From NCBI GenBank assembly GCA_026873275.1, contig JANTUC010000015.1, forward strand, positions 620,001 to 684,000: a stretch of DNA of 64,000 nucleotides. Direction: 5' to 3'. The stretch comes from Pseudopithomyces maydicus (lineage: Eukaryota; Ascomycota; Dothideomycetes; Pleosporales; Didymosphaeriaceae). The notes beneath the pieces are model-generated. The model was not told where the DNA came from, ran no database searches, and worked only from the letters and a program-made list of their open reading frames with translations. Below, in pieces: positions 32,834 through 45,614 of the stretch; position 1 is the stretch's first letter; each line of letters opens with the position of its first letter. A program made the position numbers and the translations under genes.

Positions 32834-33732
32834 GATGACGATTTGAGAAAGCCTGGTAGAGAAGAAAAGCTTGGTGTCTTGGAAATGCTTGGTAGGCTTG
32901 TGGTAGCTTGTGAGGCAATTCTAGAGGGCGGAAGAGATGGGTTTATATACGCCAAGTTGCTTGGTGGCCAGGGTGCAACGATCTTAGACTAGAGTATATT
33001 GATTATGGGCCGCACTGGGCGCATTCTGATGGTGACGAAAAAGCGGAGATTCCTAGATTTGCCCTCATCCTGGTTGTTGTGCTTAGATTTCATCTATACA
33101 AAGTCAGGAGATTCTCGGTGCCACCATCAGGAGCCGGCATGGTCTGGGGTGCATAATCCCTCGGCGAAACAACAAGCTTTGTTTCCATATAATTGTGGGG
33201 TGGCGTACATGAGCTTAATTAATTGTGGGGTGCATGTAGATTGGCGTCCTCATATAGCCGTGGCGTTGTTTCAGTAATGCCGCGGCTATTTTAGACAGCC
33301 GCAATACCTGGTCCCGATTACAACATGTTTAGGAAACATCTTCTGCCGTAGTGAAACCCGGACGTCAGGAACAGGTATAGTCATTGAGGGAGAGAACATC
33401 CGCGGAAGATGGGTGTTACAACACCTGCCACTGTGATTTCCACCAGTCGAGTCTAGAATCTACCAACCACTTAGGATCACTTATCCTTCGTCGTAAATGC
33501 AAATATAGCATATAATGCAATGATTATAGTACATCTTTTCCCGTTGATGTGCACTATCCTACGCTATGTGTAACTGTCAGGTATTTCCAGCTACCATCTA
33601 ATTCCTAGACCACCTGACCTTCTAACCCCGTGATTTATTACGCCTTTCATCATTCAATCTTCGGCATCCAAACTTGGAGAATATCAATACAAAAATAATA
33701 ATCTTGACCCAAACCTGACCAAATTATCAGGA
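32834..33732. promoter_or_regulatory. GH11 upstream region with TATA box and catabolite-type sites
   Basis: On the minus strand TATATAAA lies at 32949-32942, about 110 bp before the ATG. Matches to the CreA consensus SYGGRG occur at 33144-33149 (ctgggg), 33195-33200 and 33225-33230 (gtgggg); the last two sit in a repeated aattgtggggtg spaced 30 bp. Strings fitting the Xyr1-type GGC(A/T)4 motif occur at about 33252-33258 (minus) and 33282-33288 (plus). The consensus sequences are established for other fungi; activity here is inference. The far part is the 3' side of the next gene. Confidence 0.45.
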
Positions 33733-36700
33733 TCACAGGAATGCGGGTGTATCCGCCCTCTCCGATGTCATTCCTATCGCCCCAGTCCTCGCGATATCTC
33801 GTTCGGTCTCACTACAAGGGGTTCCTGCCCCACTTCCTCTAGCAATAGTCCTCTCCCTCAGAAATCTCTCCGCCATACGTTGTCCAGGTGTGGTTCTTCC
33901 CGTGACACTGCTTTCTTCATCGTTGTAGACACTGCTCAATTTATTTCGCCTAGCAAGCGTCCGCTCATCGATGATTGTATCAATTGTCTGCTCCTCAAGG
34001 CCGGGACTTGGTTCTCTATGTAGCGCTAATGTACTTGAGCTGTGTTTGATGTGCAACTTCGGTCCAATCTGCGAACGATCTGTGGCCTCCAATGAAGATC
34101 GGGGAGATGAAGGAGGCCCAGAGATAGCCCACGGTGCTTCAAGCAGCATATGCAACGTGTCTTGGTCTACCATGCTCGAGCGCATAGGCACAGACGCGCG
34201 CGAAGGATGCGTAGCTCGCGCGATATATCCTCCAACTGTATCTCTTTTTAGGCCATCTTTCGTGGCTTGAGCACCGACGGTATTGGGTGTTGCAGGTAGA
34301 GTTCCTTTATTTCGCAGTTCAAAGGCACTTTTTGGTCTCATTGTTAGCTTGATTGGGGAGAGGGGTGGCCTATTGACACGCATACGCTGTCGATGTGGAC
34401 TGCTGGGTGAGCTGTTTGGTTCTGTTACTCTACTGTTATTCCCCTTGGAAAAGCGTGTATATTCCGTGGCAGGTGTGTTCCGCGTAATGAGAGATGCTCT
34501 TTGATGAGATTTTTCCAATGGATTTGAAGGTATCTTATGTCTGTTTTCCTTGGTATCATCGGGAGGAGATGGGAATGTTGTATTGGACTGCTTGGACTCT
34601 GGCCTCTTCTGTTCAGTCACATCAAGTACTGCATGTTCAGTTGAACCATTTTTGGTGTGGTTTGGATCATTTTTCTCCCTCAGTACCGTTTTTGGAGTAT
34701 CTTGCAATGTAATTTGGGGTGCCCAATTCACAGTGACTGGTGCGGAAAGATCTGAATACACTTTGGACATCGGCGTGCCTTTCGATCCAGTTGACGAACC
34801 ACTATCCGTAGCAGAACGCGATGAACGACTATAGCGTGCGCTCATGATACTTGTCCGACGTCCTGTATCAATAAAAGGAAACCGATCGTTCATCGCGGAA
34901 GATCTTGGGGAATTGACCGAGGAGCGCGACTGTGCAGAGCGGTGACTGCGCGCTGAGGAGTGTCGATCCTTACGTATAGCAGGGGTATGCACAAGAGGAG
35001 ACACCACCAGCTTCTGAGGATTATTCTCTTGGGGAATGGCAATGTTGTGCTTCCGAGATGCACCAGCATTGTGTAAAATAGCCGGTTGCTGTGAATCTAC
35101 TTCTGCAACCTCTGGTTGAGGTGAGGGACTCCGTGTACATATGGATGTCCTCGTTATTACAGTACTTCTATCATCTTCAATATCAGCGAGCTCCCGGTGG
35201 TGGCGCGAAGGCGATGTGTCTTTGGCGGAAGGCGTGTACCCTTCGTGAATACTCATGTCTCCTTCAATTGGGCTACCTAACTCCGAAACCTCATGTGACA
35301 GCCACGCTTTCCAATCTTTGCTTGATCCGATTGAGTCCGTCTTATTCCTTGGTGACGGCGTACCAATTATATAGCTCTTTACAGCATGACTAGTGATTAT
35401 TACAGCCGAGCCAGCATCTTGGTAGGACTGACACCCATCGTCGGTGCCATCAAAAGACATGACGCTGTCATTCGGGAGAATACTGGCGCCATCCGTATTG
35501 CGTGAATAGACACTGGGAGACAATGGCGAGAAGATAGCATTGGGACGTGGTGACCTCAATAAAGTATGCAAAGGTGTTCCTCGTACCTCAGTGGGCGTAA
35601 TTTCTTTGGGTGAATCACCTTCCAATTCCGATAGAACTGGGATACCAACTACGGTGGCTGGTGTGCAGAGCCCAGCTTCGGTATGCTCTGGTACTGAGGA
35701 TGTCCTCCTATGTGAGCGATCATGAAGCGGTTCGTCACACCGACTCTCATTCAGCGGTGCCTTCCATCGCTCCTTCGAACGTATCATACGCTGCTCTAGT
35801 TGCCTTGCGCTTGGCGTCACAATGGTCGGTATTTGCGATTCATTTGCCATGCATTGACTGTTATTTTATTTAGCATGACCATGACTAAAGCCCTTGATAA
35901 AAAACACGTGCTCAAGCTACCGGTGACTTACGTTTCTCTGCTCTTATCTTGAGCGATGTTTGCACTTGTAATGTAACACTCGGATTCAATGCTATCTCTA
36001 GACTGAGGGAACTTGTATCTCGGAGTAACATCCGTTTTCTTCTTCTCGAGTATCGGTGACGATCTGTGATCGATAGGTGTCACTGTTCGAATAGTCAATT
36101 TGAAGGCCTTGCTCAATGACCGGATCGAACTAGTCTTACTCTGTGCAGTGTTGGGTCGGCGACGTGAGGCGGGTCTCTGATCGCTACTCGTGCTCGTACG
36201 ACAGTCGTTGCCAACGCTTGAAGGAACATCTCGTGAAGACACCGCATGGAGCTCCTTGGTAGCACTAGATTCAAATACATCGCTTTTTGCTCCAGGTGAA
36301 ATATTGGATGGACCTGAGCTGGTGTTTTGAGCCTTTGTTATGTCAATTTCTCGCATCAATGCCGAGAATACACGCTTCGGATCTACAGGTGTAGGGGTTT
36401 CTTCAATCAAGCTTTCCATCGGCATTGGATCTTTGAACGCTGAAAAGGTTGGCAGAGGGACAGTTTTCCTTCTCAGGGATGTCGAAGAGATACTTCTGTC
36501 CGCATCACTACTGATGCTATCTTTTGACTCATGGATAACTGTCAAGCGTTTTATATCACGCTGCGTCAATGTGGTGCCTGCTGACGAATCGGTCCAACTG
36601 GTGACTCGCGAAGATGAGTGTGTAGCATTCGCTTCGCTGTGGAGGCTACACAGATGCACGATGAGTATTGAATAGACTCTTCTCGATGAAGAATAACTTA

Positions 36701-38014
36701 CCTCCGGCTGCTTCCTTTGCTTCTAGTACTACCACAGGACTCAGGTCGTATGAATGGCGAGGGCACCCTCTCAGCCGAGGAGCCTCGCGACCTTGCTCGC
36801 AATAATGTCTCGTCGTCGGGACTTGGTATATCCAAGGCTCTGTTTGATACCGCAGCAGGGGGCGCCTCGTAATTAAAGTCATTCCGAATTGCTTCGAGCT
36901 GCTGTGCGGGTATTTTATATCCACTAGATCACGATGTGAGCGTAATTGGTGATGTCTTTTGGAAATCGTTCACATACCTGGGCTTCTCTTCATTGTTTGA
37001 TGTTCTTCTGAACACCTTTTTGAACTTATCTTTGATCGAATTAGATAACGATCTTTTTTCTTTTTTCTGTTTCGGCATCCCAAATTCATCAAACGTCTCC
37101 ATTTTCGGCTCGATTGGAGTTTGTCGGCTTCCTGAGCGAGCGGATAAGAATCCTGCGGATAACGGGCGCTCCTTCATTTCCGGCCGATCTCTCCTCTTTT
37201 TGAAGGGTGCTAGGAACAGGGAAGGCTTATGTTTAATCTGGCGATGTTGTTGCTGGAAATTTTGGAGGTATTTGTCCCTAGCGCCATCAATCGTGTCGCC
37301 CTGTGCCACCATGACGGGCATTCGGAGTGATGCAAGAGGTGAAGGGGCTGTATTACGGGATGACATGACTGGTATGAGCCGATTTGGGCTAGGACTGGTG
37401 CTGACTGGTGGAGGAGTGATCAAGTATTTGGCAGGTGGGCGCGCAATTGGCGACCCCGTCTGAACACTGCTGGCATAGTACATAGAGCGCGCTTTGCGAA
37501 TCTGTTGCGAAGTAACAGAAGACGTAGCGCTTGGTCGATGGTGTTTGTGCTGAGAACCAGGGCGTACGTTTTCATTTATTGTAATCGACGGCTGCGCTGA
37601 TAAAGGCCTATCGCTAGTAGATGTGGGTGTGGGATAGAAAGAAGGGAACTTTTCCATTGTGAGGGTAGGTTCTTGTGATTCTTGTTGTATGCTCAAAGGT
37701 CTACCGACCTTGGGGTCGTTGACAGAGCGTATACTGCACCCCCGAGGCGGAAAATGGCTCCCTTCTGATGCAAGTGACTTGCGGCTGGACGTACTTTTGG
37801 TTCTTGACAGTCCAGAACTATGTTTTACTGACCGCTCAACGGCCGAGTACCCCTGCGCTCGGGCGAAAGCAGTAGCGGCTGCAGCTACAGCATGTTGTTG
37901 AGCGATATAGTGATTCAATGGTTCGGGAGCAATCTGCTGATGTCGATGCACAATGGATGCCGATTTGGAACGACGCAGACGTGTGCCAGCATCGCTAGAG
38001 GATCGACTGAGCAT
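33733..38014 (-). CDS. Very large serine-rich, disordered protein of unknown function
   Basis: I do not recognise the family. Four exons are supported: 38014-36978, 36923-36702, 36645-35932 and 35857-33733, with introns of 54, 56 and 74 nt, adding up to 1,365 residues in one frame. The protein is rich in Ser, Thr, Pro and Arg, with many possible phosphorylation sites, and lacks transmembrane spans or catalytic motifs. One basic block (SIKDKFKKVFRRTS) could bind membranes or nucleic acid. The coding frame is also open upstream of the ATG. An intron at 38099-38206 could join it to a further exon reaching as far as 38428, giving a longer N-terminus; that would leave only 42 bp to the upstream MFS gene. 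Confidence 0.72.
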
Positions 38015-38470
38015 CTCATGCGTGGTTGGATGGACCGCCGCGACAGTGGTGCGGTAAATGACACCACGTGGAGTAGAACCTGACGGGACAAGGTGGAGCT
38101 GCAGTCTATGAGAGAAGATGCGTTGCGAGACGAACAGCTAGAAACCGAGACACTCCCCGGATAGTGACAATCAAAAACAATGCAGGTACATGGACTGTTG
38201 CTTTACCTTTAGGGTATTGTTTCCGCGATCAAGAGCAACGAGCAGGTGCGACATACGTGATCTCTTCCCTGGGCAGCTACCATCCATTGCGGAAAGCATC
38301 GCACCTTCCAGTCCGGCGCCACCTAATAGGTACTCATGGATTGACTGCGGCGAAGCGTATGATGGCAAACATTCTTCTGAAAAAACTGTATTGGGGGCAA
38401 CACACATTATAATCAGCGATAAAACCATGGAACTGCTGCGTGTGCGATGCTGTCTGTTGTTCTATGTTGA
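38015..38470 (-). other. Short gap between two minus-strand genes, possible extra 5' exon
   Basis: The open stretch 38428-38207 (with SRMSHLLVALDRGNNTLK before a gtaaag donor) splices in phase to 38098, which is continuous with the large protein. It may be its first exon, or promoter sequence with a chance frame. Confidence 0.35.
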
Positions 38471-40204
38471 CTAGTGCTCTGCATGTCTTGCAAGCGGTCG
38501 ATCTTCCAATGCGGAAGATGTTCCGTCTATCTCTTCTTCTTCTTCTGTGGCGACCTCGATGTACGCCACATCTCTGTCTTTCACGCTAACAATGAACGAA
38601 AGAATGGTTGCTAGTATATACAATACGAAGGCACCAAAAAACGGGAGACCTAGCCAGGCTGCTCCTAGATCCATGCCTTTCTTGAGTGCCTCATTCAAAA
38701 GCGGGCCGGCAAACATGACGCCTATGTTTTCAGAAACGGCAATTAAGCTCATGAGCTTTCCAACATCCGGGCTGGACTGTCCGCCGACTACATGAAGCGA
38801 TACAGATCGCATTGCGGCAGCGGATCCCGTTCCCAAGTTGAATATAAGAAGACCTAATATAAGTATGGCTGGCTGGAACGCCAGGGCAATAGCAAAGAAA
38901 CCTATAGCTGTGATAAGCAAGGAGCCGCGCATCAACCAAAGGTCGGCCCAGTGGACAGGTAAGTGTAAATACTTTATCAAAGTAATATTCACGAGGGGTA
39001 TGAAAACGGCCACAGCAACAAGGTTAGTAGCTGCGCGAAAGGAGAGCAAATATGCAGCCTGTGAGATGATTAGGACGGTGTTAAAAACGTACAAAAATTA
39101 TACGTACTTTTGATATCTCCCAATTGTAGCGTTTGGAAGCATAACGGATGAGCAGCGTGAGTGCCTGCCTGCCCAACCGATTTACAACGAACATACAAAC
39201 CACGAGGGCAAGTGTAAAGTCACTTTTCAGCAGCAGAAACGCAGATTTGAAATGCTTCAGCTGTGTCTTGAGCCCGTGCCCTTCATCATTGGCTTGCAAT
39301 TCAATGCTGTCTTCTTGGGGATCTTTTGGCTCTGGCAGGTCTCGAAGATGGAGGGTTTCGGGGAAGAAGACACCAAGGATTATGCCAACCATTTGAATAG
39401 CAAGAGCGAGCAGGAGTGGAAAGTATAGGCCCGTTTTCATCAGGGCTGAGGACATGATGGGAGCGAACATTTCAGCAATGAGCACGGAGGCGGTGAGATA
39501 CAAAAAGATTGCGGTCCTACGCTCTGTTAGCAAGACGGGATGGCGTGTGCAAAATCACTGGTGGACGAACCGCTTGTCAGGGGGAGCAATGTCGGCTATC
39601 ATGGTTATGCCCAAGGCGGATGCCACAACGGGACCTCCGCCGATGAGAAAGAAGGCAGAGGAGAACCATGTCATCTCCAAGGGCAAAGAGCGAAAGTAAC
39701 AGATCAAAAGGATCCAGGCAGAGTTCAACTGCAGGCCGACCAGCGAGGCGACAAATACCCACTTCCTGCCCCATTTGTCTGCGAGGGCGCCAAAGGGAAT
39801 GGCAAGTATCAGGCCTGGTATGGCGTCGAAAGTGTCCTGCCAACCAAAGATCATGGCCAGCTTTTGTTGCACCTCATCGATCTTACATTCCGCCTCGGGC
39901 ACGTTGCCATCAGGGCCGATCTTGGAGGGGTCGTTCTCCTCGTAGTAGCGGAGACAGATGTTGGCTTCGAAAACGCGTGTCTTGGGGGCTCTGCGAGGAA
40001 GGCGCCGACATCGACAATGGTGATGAGCGCGAAGGCAAGGAAGACCAACCAAATCCATGGTTTCTTCTTGGTAGGCTCGAGGGACGGGTGCGACAGAGGC
40101 GATGGCGGGCGCGATTCGGGGCCAGTGTGGTCTGTTAGGAGGGGCGCTCCCTCCTCCTCGTCGAGGGAGCGACGTGGAGCGGGCGTCTCGTCGGACCCCT
40201 GCAT
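38471..40204 (-). CDS. MFS transporter, frame interrupted by a single-base loss
   Basis: Exons are 40204-39571, 39516-39108 and 39058-38471, with introns of 54 and 49 nt. The sum is one base short of 544 codons. The break lies near 39985-39992: the frame that begins at the ATG carries span 1 (FLAFALITIVDVGAFLAE) and the next frame continues at TRVFEANICLRYYEEND. The plus strand there reads cttgggggctc, where one more c or g restores the frame. The rest shows twelve-span MFS architecture with the signature GALADKWGRKWVF, and PETLHLRDLPEPKDP in the central loop. This is a carrier of unknown substrate of a type common in filamentous fungi. Because five other genes in the window show the same kind of loss, a sequence error is likelier than decay. 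Confidence 0.8.
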
Positions 40205-41307
40205 GGTGTGGAAGCTGGAAGGGTGCTCAGGACTCGGTGCGAGGCGTGCTGGTTAAGAACAAAGAGACCACGTCAGGAAACACCGAAGGGCGGCGTCAGC
40301 GCGCAATTGCACACGCTGCTGCTGCGGCGGGCGGCAGGATGCATGATTTGGCTTTGGCATGTTTCGGCATCGGGATTCGCGCCAGACCCAGTGCGGGCTG
40401 AGCTGGGGAGGATTACTCCGAGACGTGATAGGCGCCCCAAGGTGCTGGGCGGCTGAGGTAATGCAGCACGCGTGCAATGCGACGCCATGCGGAGCGAGGA
40501 CGTTGGGTTGTGACGAAGCCTTGCGGACGCGTCTTCCCAGGTTGGCAGTCTGCTCGTACTGCAGCCAGCCATGCTTACATGCGGACGCGTTTTCGAATGC
40601 GTGTCCTTACAGGTCTTGGCAGATTGAGCAAGCAACAGTGCTTTGGCGTGGTGCGAATGGCGCACTCCGAGCACAACATAATCGAGCATGAAAACCCGTC
40701 AAGTCGGATTCTTCGAACAATGTACGTACGCTGATCGCGGACAGTCTACTTTTGTCTAATATAATTGTTTGACAAGTACTATAAGTACTATTAGTCGGTG
40801 GGAGCTAGTACATCCGTGCATTGAACCCATCGAGTTTAGCACCCATTAGCACCCATTAGCAGCACCACAAGGCTCATTAGAACAACGATAAGATAGCTAC
40901 GATAGTCTCCAAATTTATTCCGCAGTCGCACGAGAGAGCCCTGGAGCAATTGCAATTAGTCGCACCTGTCCCCAGCCCTTACACATTCGCTGCACCCATG
41001 CAATTGCTAGAGAGAAGGGGCAGCGCAGGTGCAGCGGGCAATTCCAAGCTTCTCGCCAACATTACGAGGACTTACGTGCAGAGAGAGATGCTCAGGGTTG
41101 ATTGGATAAAGGATGGGGAAAAGAAAGCCCATAACTGGTAACAACAGTGGTGGTGGGCCGTTCTTTCTCCAACGTCGTTGCTTCCTTCCTGCTTCCTACC
41201 TGCCCGCCTCGCTTTGCTTCGGCCTGTCTTCTGGAGCACCTTTCTACGGCAAAATGAGGGTGTGAGCGGGCTTGTGGGTGGTGAAGCAGTCTGTCTTCGA
41301 TACCTAG
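40205..41307. other. Intergenic, no supported gene
   Basis: The region holds the promoter of the MFS gene and a short direct repeat ttagcaccca (three partial copies at about 40836-40866). Overlapping frames on both strands have no motifs. Confidence 0.45.
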
Positions 41308-42150
41308 GTGCATGAAACACCATCCGTCACCCACACTACTTCCGCACCATTGGTAATTTCGCCATCGAACTCGGCTACCTGCTGGGACAGGTTCCCTGGC
41401 GAGATTAAGAACCAGATATACGAAATGGTAGTTGGAGACACTGCTATCATGGATGTATACGATAACCGTGTATATAATATGGCTGCCGTCCGTGATCGTC
41501 AAGCTTATCTAAAACTACTCCCGGGACTAGCCTATGTGAATCGACAGATATACCAGGAATTTGCGACTATTCTACTCGAAAATTGAGCCTTGACAATATG
41601 CACCCTTGCAGACCTTGATTATCTCGAGTATGCATTAAACCACTTTCCTAATGCCAAAGGTTGGAACAGTGTGAAGAGTATGTGTTTCTCACGCTTCTCA
41701 GATCTTGCCACCTCTCCAGCCCGCGCCAATGAGCTATTCGACTTCATGATCCGCTGTCGCAATGTTCAGGAAGTCACGCTCCATTTCAAACTCGGTTCAA
41801 TCCATATCCCTGATGGCTTACGCGTGCACCGTCAATTCACATTCACCAATGGCATGCCAGGTATCAAGACTCCCGAGCAGGTCGCGGCAAACTATGAGCT
41901 CAACAAGCTGTTTAATCTACCAAAGCTCCAAAAACTCACCATAGTCCGCCAGTGGGACCGGGACGGCCCCGTCCGTTGTACCCCGCTTACAATGATGACC
42001 TTCTGGGATCTGCTGGATTGGGTTGCTCAAGGTTTTGCTACCCATGCTGGAAATGTCAAAGAGATTATCAAGTGTTTGCCATTTGATGATCCGAGAAAGC
42101 ATGGGGCTTGGGAAATCAGACTCGAACGTGGTAGAGCCAATTCGATCTAA
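41308..42150 (+). pseudogene. F-box-like/LPXEIRNxIYE-type gene, broken by an in-frame stop
   Basis: The frame is the same on both sides of a TGA at 41584-41586. Before it come WDRFPGEIKNQIYEMVV and GLAYVNRQIYQEFATILLEN; after it, DLDYLEYALNHFPNAKG, NVQEVTLHFKL and a run to a TAA at 42150. The first block matches the N-terminal motif of a large fungal group of F-box-like proteins. There is no in-frame ATG before the first block; an ATG at 41312 would reach the frame only through a 38-nt intron, shorter than normal. A C-to-T change turning CGA into TGA would explain the stop and fits repeat-induced point mutation, but this is inference. It is probably not functional, unless the stop is a sequence error. 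Confidence 0.7.
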
Positions 42151-42880
42151 TATGTGTGGGTCTGCCTGCCGCAGCCCCTTTTACGGAAGGCAACGGCGTG
42201 CAACTAGAATTTGTAATTTATCTCTTTTCTATCAATGATGTTTCCCTATTGTCTAGAAATTACGTTTCTCTTTCCGGAGATGGTCAGATTCTCTGCTTTT
42301 CGGTTTGCACACTCCTGGTTCGACATGGTAGTCACGTCTCTCGGTTTCCTTTCCCGTGTGAACGCTCACATACTAATGCCGCGTTTGCATGCGATGCATG
42401 ATGCCATTTTAGCAAGACCTACTTGGCGCTTATACAGAATAGGATATAGCTTCTATTGGAGACAAAATTACCCTCACTTTACCATACGCCGTTTGCCTGT
42501 GAATTGCCCTCTCGTGACCCGAAGCGAAGACGAGTGCTTCGTTTGTTGACTTAGCGAACTTGAAATCGCGTTTGTTTCAAGCTCGTGACAGTCTCTTACG
42601 TTTTATTCCGTTGGACATGGTTTTGTCAATCTCCATGTATAAAAACGCTACTCCAGTCCCTCTAGTCCTGCCTTTCAATCCTCGAACCTCTGCAATAAAA
42701 ATCCATTTCAACATAGATATATATCTCACCATCTTCCTTGAACCCCTTGGACCCTTTTCTGAGTCTTACACACATATCTGGGTCATCCCCTTCTTGACTG
42801 TTAGGTTTGTCGAATCCTCTTTCACTTGGCTGGTTTGTACTAACTGTTCTTCGAAGCCGATCATACAACGTACCTTCAAA
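42151..42880 (+). promoter_or_regulatory. Intergenic with TATA box for the next gene
   Basis: The string tataaaa at 42638-42644 is about 237 bp before the ATG at 42881. The rest is AT-rich with no coding support. Confidence 0.35.
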
Positions 42881-43570
42881 ATGGCCATCGTCGATGTCAA
42901 AATGGAACGTGAGCGCGTTGAGTCTGGCACAGGATCATTAAGTCAGCCCAACTTCTTGTCATGTCCTTCTCATGTAGCCATAACGAATCCCACATACTGG
43001 AACAACGTTATCCTCTCACAAATCTCCCAACTTACTTTTGTCGTCAAATCCCTCTCGGACAACTACCACTTCAGTCAACTCTTGTCTTGTGAAGCTCTTC
43101 CCAACCTCAACACGGCCATCACCTCTGTTAGTCAAGAAGGCATGTATTACTTTGCTGGAATCGGGAACAACCGTGTCTCCAACCCGTACATCGACGAAGT
43201 CAAACGACTTCCTAACCTCAGGGCCCTCTCCCTCGGCTTCCACACCGCATCCCTCACGGAAACTGTCTGGACAGAGAGCCAGGCAACCGAGTTGCAGAGG
43301 AATGAAGACACGGAACACTTGAAAGAGCGCAGAGTACGCCACGTCCAGCAGATTGTGGACTTTTATAAGTTGGATGACATTCTCGAGCTCCCTGCCCTTC
43401 AGGTGCTCAATCTAGAATGTATCGATTCAGAGCAAGTCGAACATTGGACCAGGGGGAGACGACCGATCGAGGCAATGAATGACATTAAGCGGTACTTCGA
43501 CAACGGGTTTTATGTCATCGGAAGGAGGGTGCAGGTCAATATCTTTGTGACAAGAGTGCCATGGACCTAG
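42881..43570 (+). CDS. Unknown protein related to fungal F-box/LRR-type families
   Basis: The ATG at 42881 (caaaATGg) gives 229 residues; the frame is open upstream but the sequence there looks non-coding. Blocks such as NVILSQISQLTFVVKSL, LPNLRALSLGFHT and LPALQVLNLECID look like the leucine-rich C-terminal half of the F-box-like proteins found next door, but no F-box is present. It could be a degenerate or partial copy of that family, or a stand-alone gene. It ends in a TAG at 43570. No further function can be suggested. Confidence 0.55.
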   Translation: MAIVDVKMERERVESGTGSLSQPNFLSCPSHVAITNPTYWNNVILSQISQLTFVVKSLSDNYHFSQLLSCEALPNLNTAITSVSQEGMYYFAGIGNNRVSNPYIDEVKRLPNLRALSLGFHTASLTETVWTESQATELQRNEDTEHLKERRVRHVQQIVDFYKLDDILELPALQVLNLECIDSEQVEHWTRGRRPIEAMNDIKRYFDNGFYVIGRRVQVNIFVTRVPWT

Positions 43571-45614
43571 TCGGATGGTGGAGCAGTGGGAGGAGTATGA
43601 GATGAAGTAACATGTCTTGCTGGTCTCTAGCCCAAGGCTGTTCGGGTTGTACTTCTCTTTGCAATTTCTCTGTCCTCCAACTTTCATGTTTGGGCTTTTA
43701 TATCGAGGTACATGGTTGAATGGTTTGGTTTTCCAGAGGTCAAGTGTGCTGCATCTTCATTGGAGTCAGAGATAGAGGAGACAGGGTAAATGAACTTCAA
43801 CACACTTGTCGGATCTCACAGTCGACCTTTGTGTCCCTTCTTGCCATCATAACATAAACTTACTAACATTACTACTATGACGTACCTGTTTATCTACTTT
43901 TGGGGTTTGTAAGTAGAATCACGTGAAAAGGTGATCAGAAACGATCAGTACTTGATGCTTGCCCGAGTCAACTAAATGTATAAATATATGATGCATTCTT
44001 TTTTCCACGATTTCTTCCCAGGTAGTGACCTTGACACCCTCTGCCTCACCATCGTTAGATACCAAAGACCTTCTAGGAAATGTTTTCTCAAACCAGATTT
44101 GATGAGGATCGAATACGGGAAATATATTCGCCGTAGTAGGTCAGGCAGCTTTTATGTCTTTGAAGGCTTCATCTTCAGAATTGCTTACATACAAGGTCCC
44201 TGGACAAATGATATGGCTCTTTATATTCCATGTGACGATGAGGCTCGAGATCAAGAAACATGAAAGATGCCATGGGATGATCGTTACAATTGGGAAGCTT
44301 AATTGATATGGTGCAGTACAGTACAAACTCGTCTATGCTCTGTGGTTGGGGATAGGGAGCAGGCAAAACTGTGTTGGGAAGTTACGCGCTTTCGGTACCG
44401 GTGCTACGTTTTCGACGCTGTTGAGCGAATCGCCATTCGTTGGCTATATACTGGCAGTAACACCAACTTACCATCAAGACTGCCTGGACTGGCTCGTCCC
44501 AACAATGAAGAGATGTTGTGCGATCACTCGTCGACCCGAAGCCACCACCCTCACAAAGCAATACCCTCTTACTGCACGGTGGCCAAGAGACAAGAGTTTG
44601 AGAATAGGAGGGTGCCCCATGAACCCGATTGAAACCCCCATTGGTGCCGTGGTCGCCGAAAGTATCCCAGTGTTGATGGTAAATTCCCGTGGGGATGTCT
44701 TTTGACGAATGCACCTGCAAGCCACAGGTTAAATGAAGTGAATCGACTGGCTGGATGGCTGGCCGTAACTGCAACTCGACTATTACTTCCAAGTGTGGGT
44801 GATCGACGGCCAATTCAGCTGGGAATATAGCGCATGATGCTGGTTGCTTGAGCATAACCGAGTTGCTGGGAGCCGATCATCACCGATGCATGCGAGCCGT
44901 GGTGTTTTCGGGCACGTGAATCTCCCCTGTTCCTTTACATAAGACAGCAGCAACAAGACGAGTGCTTGCAGCTTCGATGCAACAGTACGGGAAGGGATAA
45001 CAATGATCAAGGCAAAGCCTCAGGGCTTCCCTGGGCGTGAACGAAGCACTGTTGCAGTGGAGCGGGAAGGATCTCGGGCGGCCGAGATTTGTGGGGACAG
45101 CTTTCCCGCATTAGTCTGGCTGCACGGATGCACGCCTGCACACCACGCCAGCCTTCAGCTGAACCCTCTCATTGCACACTCAATGAGCTTGCACCACTTT
45201 TTTGCCGAACGCCTCCTTTCCGCAAGCTCGTTTCTCATCGCAAATCTCACCGCCATAGGCTGGCGTCCCGCTGCGGTGCAGTTCGCCAGCACCCGTCATT
45301 GGACAGCCCCTACACCACCTTCTATTGAAACTAACCTGACAGCGCCCCAGCGACACGATGATCGTGTATGGCTCTTCTCTGAAATGCTCCGTCTGCATAA
45401 CATTAACGCTGTACAGCCGGTGTCATAGCAACTTCCGACCCAAGCGCGGACTTTCCTCGCCTTGTCCTGCTTTGTACAGCAGCTGTGCCTTCTTTATGTT
45501 TTGCTGCTCTTCCCGACTTAAAATACATGCTGAACATCTTCTTTGAGCCGTCCCCTACATCCTTTCCTTTATTTTTGCTACCTACCTCCCGAACTTTTCC
45601 GCCCTTGTACCAAG
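43571..45614. other. Intergenic; one doubtful small frame
   Basis: The only frame worth naming is 43976-44263 (95 codons), which has the ordinary composition of a protein but no motif, no homologue I recognise and no clear promoter. The 3' part is pyrimidine-rich and is presumably the promoter and leader of the Ppo gene. Confidence 0.4.

Noticed and set aside
32237..32992. A 251-codon plus-strand frame opposite the GH11 xylanase
   Set aside because: It is the antisense of a gene with strong third-position G/C bias; its composition (Ala, Val, Gly, Asp, Leu only) and lack of motifs show it is a shadow.
38171..38428. A signal peptide-like minus-strand frame (85 codons) as its own secreted-protein gene
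   Set aside because: The last 11 codons read through a good splice donor, and the part before it splices in phase to the large downstream gene; an independent gene is less likely.
43976..44263. A 95-codon frame after the F-box-like cluster
   Set aside because: Composition is plausible but there is no motif, intron structure or promoter to support a gene.
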